This document shows positions 1 to 8,800 of a stretch of DNA of 64,000 nt, in pieces; the first letter of the stretch is position 1, and each line of letters begins with the position of its first letter. This DNA comes from an uncultured Verrucomicrobia subdivision 3 bacterium (lineage in GTDB: Bacteria > Verrucomicrobiota > Verrucomicrobiia > Limisphaerales > UBA11358). The stretch covers positions 18,945-82,944 of the forward strand of contig CAINLR010000044.1 of assembly GCA_903850425.1 (NCBI GenBank). The letters run 5' to 3'. Below the pieces are notes generated by a model. The model did not search any database, had not been told where the DNA came from, and saw nothing but the letters and a program-made list of their open reading frames with translations. Both the position numbers and the translations under genes were made by a program.

Positions 1-2
1 TC

Positions 3-341
3 GACAAGCTCATGCATTTTAGTGAAAGAGTGCAGACCTTTCCCGACCCCTTGGGCCTGGGCCAGGAAGCCAGTCTGGTGCTGGTGGTGATGGCGGAAGT
101 TTTCGCCTCCCTGTTTCTTGTGTTCGGCCTGATGACAAGGCTGGCGGCGCTCGTTCTAGTGATCAACCTTTTCGTGGCCTTTCTGATGGTCCACAAAACC
201 GTGATGACCGGACAAGGCGGCGGCGAACTGGCGTTCATTTATCTTGCCGGTTACGTGGCGCTGCTGCTGGCGGGCGGCGGACTGTTCTCCATGGACACGG
301 TGGTCTTCAAGGTGTCGAAAAAAGTCGAATCACCGGAATAA
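3..341 (+). CDS. DoxX family membrane protein (5' end outside window)
   Basis: The reading frame is open from the left edge of the window, so the start lies upstream; the ATG at 12 is probably internal. The 110 or so visible residues are strongly hydrophobic with about three membrane segments. They resemble the C-terminal two thirds of DoxX/DoxD family proteins, including a conserved small-residue-rich helix near FASLFLVFGLMTRLAAL and a last helix ending in GGGLFSMD. DoxX proteins are small inner-membrane proteins linked in some organisms to thiol or redox homeostasis; a precise role cannot be read here. A strong intrinsic terminator follows the stop codon. Confidence 0.8.
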   Translation, partial: DKLMHFSERVQTFPDPLGLGQEASLVLVVMAEVFASLFLVFGLMTRLAALVLVINLFVAFLMVHKTVMTGQGGGELAFIYLAGYVALLLAGGGLFSMDTVVFKVSKKVESPE

Positions 342-366
342 CTCAAGCTCGCATTTGAAACAACGC

Positions 367-401
367 ATCCGCCACCGGGCCGGCCCGTGGCGGATTTTTT
401 T
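367..401 (+). terminator. Rho-independent terminator after the DoxX gene
   Basis: A 9-bp stem (ATCCGCCAC paired with GTGGCGGAT) encloses a GC-rich loop that can itself fold further. It is followed on the plus strand by a run of seven T. It lies between convergent genes and fits best as the end of the DoxX transcript. Confidence 0.85.
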
Positions 402-410
402 GGAAGGATT

Positions 411-896
411 TTATTTCGGCTCGGTCCGTTTGACGGCGTGATTGCGGACGTTGGCGAAGTTGCCGTCTTCGCACGCGGCCACGAAACCTTCCGTGACCGT
501 TTTCAATTCTTCCCAGCGCGCCCGGATCTGCTTGGTTTCGGGGGGCGTAATTCTTTCATCCGCCGTCGCCGTGGCGATCACGGCGAGCAGGTCGGCAAAC
601 TCCTGGACAATCTGGTTGGTGGCCGGAATGAGCAGATGCGGATGCAGCGCGTGCTTGGGATTCACGATGAAAAATCCGCCCGCGCGCTCGCAGATCCATT
701 GGACGAGCCGCTGGTCGCCGGTGCTTTGAATCAGCGCCTCGATGCGATCGAGCGGATTGTCAATGCCGCTGCCGGCGGCGTCCTTGGGGGCTTCGGACCA
801 TTTGTAAATGACGGAGGTGGACAGGCCCAGGTCGGCGGAAACCTTCTTGGGCGAGGTCTGCCCGAACACTGCGCGGAGCAGTTCGTGAGATTGCAT
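411..896 (-). CDS. Small helix-turn-helix protein, possibly phage CII-like
   Basis: The reading frame opens at 950, but the methionine at 896 (MQSHELLRAVFGQ) is the more natural start and gives about 161 residues. The N-terminal 35 residues hold a helix-turn-helix-like stretch (SPKKVSADLGLSTSVIYKWS), in which a recognition helix ends in the YKW typical of small phage-type regulators. The remainder is predicted mainly helical and has no catalytic motif that I recognise. It could be a DNA-binding regulator of the CII/CP76 kind; this is inferred from the HTH and size only. It stands alone, convergent with the DoxX gene. Confidence 0.6.
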   Translation of the reverse strand: MQSHELLRAVFGQTSPKKVSADLGLSTSVIYKWSEAPKDAAGSGIDNPLDRIEALIQSTGDQRLVQWICERAGGFFIVNPKHALHPHLLIPATNQIVQEFADLLAVIATATADERITPPETKQIRARWEELKTVTEGFVAACEDGNFANVRNHAVKRTEPK

Positions 897-1107
897 GGAG
901 TGACAATGAAAAAGCGGCGGCGAATTTGCAAGGATGAAGCGAGCTTCCAAACATCCGGCGAAATTATAGCTGCGCTTTGGGCGGCGATGTTGTTTGATGG
1001 GTGCGCCCGATGAAACCCAGCTTTGAACAACCAGATGTCCTTCCGGCTTGCAATGGCCTCCGGTTTGGTGGTCTAATCGGCAAACAAAACCAACATGGAG
1101 CCGGCTT

Positions 1108-1659
1108 ATGATGTTTTATTTAATTTGTCTGACGGCGGGTCTGGTGTTCACTTTGGTGAGCGTTGTGGCCGGGCATTTCTTCGGCGGCCACGGTGATCAT
1201 GTCGGCGGCAGCGGTGGCCACGCGGAGGCCGGCGCGGACGCCAGCGACATGCCGGGCATCTCCATTTTCAGTCCCACGATCCTGGCCTCGTTCATCACGG
1301 CCTTCGGCGGGTTCGGCATGATTTTCTCCGAGTATTCCGCCACGAAAAAGACGATCATCAGTGCGCCGTTATCCGTGGTCTGCGCGCTGGTGGTTGCGGG
1401 GGCGCTGCTGCTGTTCCTGCGCTCGGTGTTCCGTCACACGCAAAGCTCCAGCGAATCGCACATCTCCCGCCTCGCCGGCACGGAAGCTAGCATTGCATCG
1501 CCCATTCCTGAAAATGGCGTGGGCGAAATCGCCTATGTCGTCAGCGGCACGCGCTACACCGCGCCGGCGCGCACGGAAAATGGCGCGCCCATCGGCAACG
1601 GCAAGCTGGTCAAAATCACGCGCGTGGTCGGCACGCAGTTCTACGTCACCGCAATTTGA
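1108..1659 (+). CDS. NfeD-like membrane protein (partner of flotillin)
   Basis: The protein has about 183 residues. The start at 1108 is chosen because a GGAG ribosome-binding site lies 7 bases upstream; an upstream in-frame ATG at 1048 has no such site. There is an N-terminal membrane helix, a His/Gly-rich loop (GHFFGGHGDHVGGSGGHAEA) and two further membrane helices. The soluble C-terminal domain of about 65 residues (GEIAYVVSGTRY...KLVKITRV) resembles the OB-fold of NfeD/YqiJ proteins. NfeD proteins are normally encoded beside SPFH/flotillin genes and act in membrane microdomain organisation. The flotillin gene follows after 30 bases, which supports the call. The His-rich loop may bind metal (inference). 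Confidence 0.75.
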   Translation: MMFYLICLTAGLVFTLVSVVAGHFFGGHGDHVGGSGGHAEAGADASDMPGISIFSPTILASFITAFGGFGMIFSEYSATKKTIISAPLSVVCALVVAGALLLFLRSVFRHTQSSSESHISRLAGTEASIASPIPENGVGEIAYVVSGTRYTAPARTENGAPIGNGKLVKITRVVGTQFYVTAI

Positions 1660-1689
1660 ATCACTACCTCACACCCACCTAAAATCACT

Positions 1690-3219
1690 ATGCAACCTAA
1701 CCTCGTTCCGATGCTTGCTGAAGGGCTGAACTTTGTCCAAAGCGGCGTTACCATCATCGTCATTGCTGTCCTGGCTGTGGTCGGCTTTCTGCTGCTCTAC
1801 ATGGTGTTCAGCCGCTACACCAAGGTCGGCCCCAACCAGGTGCTGATCGTGTCGGGCAAGAAGCACAAGCTGGAGGATGGCACCACCGTCGGCTTCCGCA
1901 TCGTCAAGGGCGGCGGCACCTTCGTGATGCCGATTTTCGAAAAGGTGGATTTGCTGTCACTCGAACTGCTGACGATTGATGTCCAGACGCCCGAAGTCTA
2001 TACGAGCAAAGGCGTGCCGGTGAAGGTGGACGGCGTCGCGCAGATCAAGGTCAAGGGCGATGACATTTCCATCCGCACCTCGGCGGAGCAATTTCTCGGC
2101 AAGGCGGTGGACGAGATCCGCAACATCGCCACGCAGACGCTGGAAGGCCATTTGCGCGCCATTCTCGGCACGATGACGGTGGAGGAAATTTACCAGAACC
2201 GCGATGCGTTCGCCTCCAAAGTGCAGGAAGTTGCCGCCGGCGACATGGCGAACATGGGCCTGGGCATCGTCAGCTTCACCATCCGCGACATTCGCGACAC
2301 GCAAGGCTATCTCGACGCGCTCGGCAAACCGCGCATCGCCCAAGTCAAACGCGACGCGCAGATCGCGCAGGCCGAGGCCGACCGCGATGCGATGATCAAA
2401 TCTTCCCAGGCAACGCAGGCCGGCCAGGAAGCGAAGTTCGCCGCTGATTCAAAAATTGCCGAGGCGCAGCGCGATTACCAGACGAACGTGGCCGGTTATC
2501 AGGCCGTGGTGAACCAGAAAAAAGCCGAGGCCGATCTCGCGTATGATTTGCAGAAATTCAAGACTGGCCAGCTCGTGAAAGCCGAAGAAGTGCAGGTGCA
2601 AATCATCGAGAAGCAGAAACAGATTGAGTTGCAACAGCAGGAAATTCTCCGCAAACAGCGCCAACTCGAAGCCGATGTTCAGAAGCCCGCCGACGCCGAG
2701 CGCTATCGCGTCGAGACGCTCGCCAACGCCACGAAATTCCAACTCGAAACCGAAGCTGCCGGTGCCGCATCCGCGGCGAAGGCCAAAGGTTTTGCCAATG
2801 CGGATGTCGCCAAGGCCACAGGCCTGGCCGAAGCCGAAGCGAACAAGGCGCGCGGTCTGGCCGAGGCTGCGGTCATCGAAGCGCAAGGCAAAGCAACTGC
2901 CGAGGCGATGCAGGCCAAAGCGGATTCGTTCAAGAATTACAACGAGGCCGCCGTCATCGAAATGATCATGCGCGTGATGCCCGAGATCGCCGGCAAGATC
3001 AGCGAGCCGCTGTCCAAGATGGAGAAGATGGTCATCATCAATTCCGGCAACGGCCCCGGCGGCGGTGCGAGCAAGCTCACCGGCGACGTGACCCAAATCA
3101 TCAGCCAGTTGCCGCCCGTGATCGAGAGCCTGACCGGCATCAAGTTCGAGAAACTGCTCGAACAAGTCCCCGCGCTGAAAGCCGCAATGGGCAAAAGTGA
3201 CGCGGGTGAAACCAAATAA
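1690..3219 (+). CDS. Flotillin-like SPFH/band 7 protein
   Basis: The protein has 509 residues. An N-terminal membrane anchor (about residues 15-40) is followed by an SPFH/band 7 domain starting near VGPNQVLIVSGKK and running to about residue 220. A long Ala/Glu/Gln-rich coiled coil (about 220-430) contains repeated EAxAKAxGLAEAEA-type heptads, as in YqiK/FloT proteins. The C-terminal Gly-rich stretch and short tail match flotillins. Flotillins oligomerise at the inner membrane and scaffold protein assemblies in ordered lipid regions. Together with the NfeD-like gene upstream this is the common yqiJ-yqiK type pair. The length is typical. Confidence 0.9.
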   Translation: MQPNLVPMLAEGLNFVQSGVTIIVIAVLAVVGFLLLYMVFSRYTKVGPNQVLIVSGKKHKLEDGTTVGFRIVKGGGTFVMPIFEKVDLLSLELLTIDVQTPEVYTSKGVPVKVDGVAQIKVKGDDISIRTSAEQFLGKAVDEIRNIATQTLEGHLRAILGTMTVEEIYQNRDAFASKVQEVAAGDMANMGLGIVSFTIRDIRDTQGYLDALGKPRIAQVKRDAQIAQAEADRDAMIKSSQATQAGQEAKFAADSKIAEAQRDYQTNVAGYQAVVNQKKAEADLAYDLQKFKTGQLVKAEEVQVQIIEKQKQIELQQQEILRKQRQLEADVQKPADAERYRVETLANATKFQLETEAAGAASAAKAKGFANADVAKATGLAEAEANKARGLAEAAVIEAQGKATAEAMQAKADSFKNYNEAAVIEMIMRVMPEIAGKISEPLSKMEKMVIINSGNGPGGGASKLTGDVTQIISQLPPVIESLTGIKFEKLLEQVPALKAAMGKSDAGETK

Positions 3220-3224
3220 ATAAT

Positions 3225-3297
3225 CACGGTAGGAGCCGAGGTGACGAGGCTCAAATTAAAACTGAATTAGAGACTCCTTACGTCGTCTCCTACTGTG
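3225..3297. repeat. Imperfect inverted repeat of 28-nt arms (REP-like)
   Basis: Arm 1 (3225-3252) and arm 2 (3270-3297) are imperfect reverse complements, separated by an AT-rich 17-nt loop. One arm recurs at 20534-20557, where 19 of 22 bases match. It sits between the flotillin and PLDc_N genes and could act as an attenuator or mRNA-stabilising hairpin, but the second copy suggests a dispersed intergenic repeat family. Confidence 0.7.
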
Positions 3298-3318
3298 TGA
3301 TCAACGAAAGATAAACCT

Positions 3319-3564
3319 ATGATTGCAGAAGCATCCGTCCTGCCGGCATTGATTCCGATTGCGGTGCTGATCTTTTTTGTTCTCCCGCTCGTGCTGCTGG
3401 CGTTTGTGTTTTGGATTTGGATGCTGATTTCAGCGATCCAAAACAAAGGCCTGACCGAAGGTGAAAAGGTCGCCTGGGTGCTGGTGATCGCCCTGTTGCA
3501 TCTGCTGGGATCGATCCTCTATTTCTTCATCGGCCATCCGAAACGGAAGACACCGCTTAACTAG
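3319..3564 (+). CDS. PLDc_N-type small membrane protein
   Basis: The protein has 81 residues with two hydrophobic helices (about residues 10-38 and 50-70) separated by a short polar loop containing IQNKGLTEGEKVAWVLVI. It ends in a basic tail after a FIGHPKRK motif. This layout matches the phospholipase D N-terminal transmembrane domain family (PLDc_N), often found as a stand-alone two-helix protein in membrane-stress clusters. No catalytic phospholipase D motif is present. It follows the flotillin gene in the same direction and may belong to the same membrane-maintenance unit. Confidence 0.75.
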   Translation: MIAEASVLPALIPIAVLIFFVLPLVLLAFVFWIWMLISAIQNKGLTEGEKVAWVLVIALLHLLGSILYFFIGHPKRKTPLN

Positions 3565-3587
3565 ACATTAGGCCACTTAGCACGCGC

Positions 3588-3914
3588 ATGAAAAACGCTA
3601 ACGTCTTTGTGGATGTGGACCTCACTCTGGTCGATGCCAATGGCAAGCTTCTGGACGGGGCACGAGAGGCGTTGCAGCGTTTGCGCGACGAGGGTTGTCA
3701 CCTGTTTCTGTGGTCTTCCGTCGGAGCTGACTACTGCCGGAAGGTGGCAGCCATTTACTGTATGACCGAGTTCTTTGAGGGCTTCACGGCCAAGCCGGAC
3801 ATCATCATCGACGACATGCCCTCGACGTGCGTTACTGATTTCGTTTACGACGTTCGACTGGAGCAGTCGTGGAGTGCGCTCGCCGAGCGCATCATCGAAA
3901 AACACATTGATTGA
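3588..3914 (+). CDS. Small HAD-like hydrolase
   Basis: The protein has 108 residues. The N-terminus carries the HAD motif I as DVDLTLVD (expected DxDxT), near residues 9-16. A motif-II-like Ser lies in LFLWSSVG (about residues 40-47), and an acidic motif IV-like IIIDDMP near residue 72. This is the compact HAD core with no obvious cap domain, so it may be a small phosphatase. The substrate cannot be predicted. The gene begins 24 bases after the PLDc_N gene on the same strand. Confidence 0.7.
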   Translation: MKNANVFVDVDLTLVDANGKLLDGAREALQRLRDEGCHLFLWSSVGADYCRKVAAIYCMTEFFEGFTAKPDIIIDDMPSTCVTDFVYDVRLEQSWSALAERIIEKHID

Positions 3915-3989
3915 GACGAAACCCCATTGGCCCAACCATGCGATGCTAACCCAATAGTTTCTTTGGTTATGTTGGCTTATCTCCCAAAA

Positions 3990-4046
3990 TGGGCAGGGCG
4001 GCGCTGCTGCGCCGCCCTAGCTTTAGGCTGACCAGCAGGTCAGCCC
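3990..4046 (-). terminator. Two tandem hairpins at the end of gnd
   Basis: Hairpin 1 (3995-4018) has a perfect 9-bp stem AGGGCGGCG/CGCCGCCCT with a 6-nt loop. Hairpin 2 (4026-4045) has a perfect 8-bp stem GGCTGACC/GGTCAGCC with loop AGCA. On the minus strand the first is followed by GCCCATTTT, a weak T tract. They lie between the convergent HAD and gnd genes and probably end gnd transcription; they may also be dispersed palindromic repeats. Confidence 0.6.
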
Positions 4047-4053
4047 TACCATG

Positions 4054-5526
4054 TTACACCGTGTAAGTGCTGCTGCTGGTCGTGCCGCCGCGACCGGTCC
4101 AATTCGTGTGGAAGAACTCGCCGCGCGGTTTGTCCACGCGTTCGTAGGTGTGGGCACCGAAATAATCGCGTTGCGCTTGCAGCAGGTTTGCGGGCAAAAC
4201 GGCACTGCGATATTGGTCGAAGAACGCCAGCGCGGTGCTGAACGCGGGCACCGGAATGCCGCGTTTCGCCGCCGTCGCCACGATGTTGCGCCAGCCTTTC
4301 TGCGACTTCTTGATCTCGCCCCGGAAGAAATCGTCCAGCAGCAGGTTGGAGAGCTTCGGATTATTGTCGTAGGCTGCCTTGATCTTGCCGAGGAAACGCG
4401 AGCGGATGATGCAGCCGCCGCGCCACATCAGCGCGATGCCGCCGTAGTTGAGGTTCCACTTGTATTGCTTGGCCGCCTCGCGCATGAGCATGTAACCCTG
4501 CGCGTAGCTGACGATCTTGGAGGCGTAAAGCGCGCTCATGATGTCGGCGATGAACGCCTTCTTCTTTTCGGGATCCGCCGCAATGCTGGTCAGCGCCGGG
4601 CGCGGGCCTTTCAATTTCTTCGCGGCCTTCACACGTTCGTCTTTCAACGCGGAAACACAGCGGGAATAAACCGCTTCCGCCATGAGCGTGATCGGAATGC
4701 CGAGGTCTTGCGAATTGATGACCGTCCACTTACCAGTGCCTTTCTGGCCGGCGGTGTCGAGAATCTTGTCCACGAGCGGCAAGCCGTCCGTGTCTTTCGT
4801 GCCGAGAATATCCCTGGAAATTTCGATGAGATAGGAATCCAGTTCGCCCAGGTTCCATTCGGCGAAAACCGAGTGCATCTCGTCGGCGCTCATGCCGAGG
4901 CCGTTTTTCATGATGTTGTAAGCTTCGCAGATAAGCTGCATGTCGCCGTATTCGATGCCGTTGTGAACCATCTTCACATAATGGCCCGCACCCGCTTCGC
5001 CGACCCAGTCGCAGCAGGGAACATTGCCTTCCACCTTCGCGGAGACGGCTTGGAAAATATCTTTCACGTGCGGCCACGCGGCGGGCGAGCCGCCGGGCAT
5101 GATGCTCGGACCTTTCCGCGCGCCTTCCTCGCCGCCGCTCACGCCGGTGCCGATGTAGAGCAGACCTTTGCTCTCGACATATTTCTGGCGGCGATTCGTG
5201 TCGTCAAACAGCGAGTTGCCGCCGTCAATGATGATGTCCCCAGGCGCAAGGTGCGGGATAAGTTGCTCGATGAATTCGTCCACCGGCTTGCCGGCCTTGA
5301 CGAGCATCATTACGCGGCGCGGCGACTTGAGCTTGGAAACCATTTCCTCGATCGAATGCGCGCCAAGCACTTTAGTGCCCTTGGCTTCGTTGGCGAGGAA
5401 GTGATCCACCTTTTCGGTGGTGCGATTGTAGGCGACGACGGTGAAGCCGTGGTCGTTCATGTTGAGAATCAAATTCTGACCCATGACGGCCAGACCAATG
5501 AGGGCAATATCAGCTTGCGGTTCCAT
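4054..5526 (-). CDS. gnd: 6-phosphogluconate dehydrogenase (decarboxylating)
   Basis: The protein has 490 residues, close to the usual 468-490. The ATG at 5526 (MEPQADIALIGLAVMGQN) is the family start; the open frame upstream to 5907 lacks the fold. The Rossmann motif GLAVMG is at residues 11-16. The substrate region contains GGNSLFDDTNRR and HYVKMVHNGIEYGDMQ, which carry the catalytic Lys and the substrate-binding Asn and Tyr, and a later DTAGQKGTGKWT loop. The enzyme oxidises 6-phosphogluconate to ribulose 5-phosphate and CO2 in the oxidative pentose phosphate pathway. The family normally uses NADP. The gene stands alone and diverges from the giant surface-protein gene. Confidence 0.97.
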   Translation of the reverse strand: MEPQADIALIGLAVMGQNLILNMNDHGFTVVAYNRTTEKVDHFLANEAKGTKVLGAHSIEEMVSKLKSPRRVMMLVKAGKPVDEFIEQLIPHLAPGDIIIDGGNSLFDDTNRRQKYVESKGLLYIGTGVSGGEEGARKGPSIMPGGSPAAWPHVKDIFQAVSAKVEGNVPCCDWVGEAGAGHYVKMVHNGIEYGDMQLICEAYNIMKNGLGMSADEMHSVFAEWNLGELDSYLIEISRDILGTKDTDGLPLVDKILDTAGQKGTGKWTVINSQDLGIPITLMAEAVYSRCVSALKDERVKAAKKLKGPRPALTSIAADPEKKKAFIADIMSALYASKIVSYAQGYMLMREAAKQYKWNLNYGGIALMWRGGCIIRSRFLGKIKAAYDNNPKLSNLLLDDFFRGEIKKSQKGWRNIVATAAKRGIPVPAFSTALAFFDQYRSAVLPANLLQAQRDYFGAHTYERVDKPRGEFFHTNWTGRGGTTSSSTYTV

Positions 5527-5812
5527 AATATGCGTTTCACGATACCGAAAATTGGGCCTTAGCCGCGAGTAAAATTTCCGGGGGAACCGGCGGTCGGTGC
5601 AACTTGGCACTGCCTCCCGAATGGAGCCGAAGCGGAGCGCAGATGTATCGTCCTCGACTGCCCGCGCCACGGACCACTTCCCTCCACCGGTCCGGCTAAA
5701 GATCGGAAACTGTCTTTCGCTTTTGCTCAAGTTATTTCTGGGCACGCCGATACTGATAAAATTTTTTGTGATTAAAAATAACCCCCGCCGTCCGGCTCCA
5801 GTGCCGGCCGCG

Positions 5813-8800
5813 ATGAACCAACGCTCGTCGCTGTGGCGGCGCGGTTGCCAGATGATGCTCGGCGCGCTGCTCTTGGCAGCGGGCATCGAGCCAACCGGGG
5901 CCGTCAATCTCGTGCAGGAATTTTATCTGCCGATGCCGGAAGCGCAGATTTACCAGGCCAATTCAGCCATCATCAGCGGCACCGGTTCAACCATCGCCTC
6001 CACTTTTTCCATCGTCGTCACGGGCGACGGGACGGTGATTTACTACGACCAGTGGGAAGATGGTTATGAAACCGACCTCGGCAATCCAGCACAGGCGAGC
6101 ACCAAAATCTGGGGCGACGGCAATGACGCCAACGGTATTCCGCCGGGCATGGCGCACGACCCGCTCGGCCTGCCCACCGGCACGGTCATCACGCTGACGA
6201 ACAGCGTCACGCTGCCGCGCAATCCCTCGACGCTGTTGTGGGATGCGCGCGATCGCGTCGCGGCGACCAAGGCGCTGGTGATTTCCCGCGCCGCGTGGCC
6301 GGTGAGTCCGGGGCCGGTGTTTGCCGGTGCGGTGGGAGTCTTGTCCACTTTAGATTACGGGACGAACTATGTCAGCCCGGTGGGATCGGATATGACCAAC
6401 GGTCTGTTCAAGTATGTCGGCATGTTTGTGATGGCCGGGCAGAACAACACGGCGGTAACGATTGACCCCAACGGCAATGGCATCGGCACCACGAACCTCG
6501 TGTTGAATCAGGGTGAATCCTATCTCGTCAACGGCGGCATCAAAAAAGGCGGGCGCGTCACGGCCTCCAAGCCGGTGCAGGCGGACCTGCTCATTGGTCA
6601 TGTCGGGGCCTCGTATGCGAGCGACTGGTTCACGCTGTATCCGGTAGAAACGTGGAGCAGCACTTACTTTACGCCCGTCGGCACGGCGGCCAGCGGCAAT
6701 CCGGCCTATGTCTATCTGTTCAATCCGAACACCAACGCTATTGTTATCAACTACACCACGCAGTCGGGCGCGGGCAGCTTTTCCGTGCCGGGAACAAACG
6801 GCGTTTTCCAGTTTCAAATGCCGGTGGGTTCAGGCGGCAGTTTTGTGAGCGCGGGCGGCCAGAACTTTTTTGCCATCAGCACCGTCGCGGCGAATCCGGC
6901 GGCGGACACCGCCTACAACTGGGGATTCACGCTGGTGCCCCAGACGGCGCTGACCACCGAAGCCGTGGTGGGCTGGGGGCCGGGCAGCGCCGACGGCACA
7001 GTGAACGGCAGTCCCGTGTGGGTGACGCCGCTGGCCGCGACCCGCATCTATGTGGATTATCAGGGCGACCATCTGGGAGTTCTGATGGACGCCAACGGAA
7101 ATCATTACGACACGAATTATGATCTCGTCGCGTTGCAGTCAAAGAAGATTTACGACCCGAACAAAAACCAGACCGGCATGAGGATTTATACTCTGGATGG
7201 CACCTTGATCAGCGCCGCGTGGGGCGAAGATCCGGATGTGGCATCGCCGGGCAATCCCTACATTGATGCCGGCACGACGGTGCTGCCGTTTCCGGTGCCG
7301 ATGTTGAAGAAGACCGCAGTCATTATCAACGACGTGGCCCCGACCAACTTGAGCGTGGGCGACACGATTGCCTATACCGTGCACGTGGACAACAAAGGTC
7401 TGCTGCCGCTGGGCAACACCGTAGTCATTGATGCGCCGTCAACTAATCTGCTCTATGTCACCAACTCCACCACTTACAACGGTAGTCCCATTGCCGACAG
7501 CGCTTCCGGCACCGCGTTTCCGCTGGATGAAGCGGGTTATACTATTCCCGTGATCTTGAGCCGGGGCACCAGCACCTTCACTTATCAGTGCAAAGTGACG
7601 GCCAGTGGGACCGTCAGCAACAGTATCAACATTGGCGGCACCGGCATCTATTCCGAGACTAGCCTCGCGCCGGTGCCGGCCAGCGGCGCTTCGGTCACCG
7701 TGAACTTCGGCGATACGAACGGCGTAGCCGTCAGCCTCTATTCGGTCGGTGCGAATGTCTTTGTCACGATGACCAATGCCGTGGGTAACACCACGTCCAA
7801 CTCGGCCCAGTCTATTTCGGTGACGGTCGTGAACGTGACGCATGGTGACTTGCAAACCATTACGCTGACCGAGACGGGCACGAACAGCGGCGTATTCCGA
7901 AACCTGGTTGGTCTGCCAACATCGGCCACGGCCGGACTGGGCCAACAGGATGGCACCTTGAACACGACTCCCGGTGACATTTTGAGTGTGAGCTACACCG
8001 ACCCGACTTATGGCGACAGCGCCAGCAACACGGCGGCAATCCAGATTCCATCGCTGACCAAGCAGCTTTATTTGAGCGTCAATGGTTCGACCAACGGCGT
8101 GCAAGCGCTTAACCGCATTGATCCCATCGCCTATGATCACAATCCTACGCGCACGAGTGTGGATTTGGGCGGCGCCAGCGTGGTGGCAGTTGATTCGGTT
8201 ACGACTGTTTCTAACACGGCGCTCACGGCGACGTTCAGCCACACGACTTCATCCGGCGCGAACCGGCTGATGCTGGTGGGCGTCTCGATTAACCGGTTGA
8301 CCGGCGGAACCACTTTTGAAATGCCGACCAACGTCACTTATGCGGGCCTCCCGCTGGTGCTGGTGGGCGGCCGCACGAACATGGTGACGCAGGAAGGCGT
8401 GGTGTGGATGTTCGCGCTGATCAACCCGCCGGCCGGCACCGCCAACGTCGTGGTCCGCTGGGATCAGGCGCAGACCGACGGCGATGTGATCGGCTGCGCC
8501 ACGTTCACGGGCGTGAATCAAACCACGCCCTACGGCCCATTTTACTCCAGCACGAACACCAGCACGGCGGTGAGCCTGGTGGTGCCTTCCGCGCCCGGCG
8601 AACTGGTGTTTGACACAGTGATCTTGCGCAGTGCCAATTTTGGGGCGAGCGGCAGTCCGGGGGCGAATCAGACCGCGCTTTGGAAAACATATTTCAACGC
8701 CCGCGTCGCCGCGGGGGCCAGCACGCAACCCGGCGCGACGATCGTGACGAACACGTGGACGGTGGCTGCCGCCGCCGATTGGGCCATCGGGGGCATTTCC

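Noticed and set aside
4051..5562. Long open frame on the plus strand opposite gnd (503 codons)
   Set aside because: It is the antisense shadow of gnd: GC-rich codon bias opens the frame, and it has no family-like sequence or ribosome-binding site.
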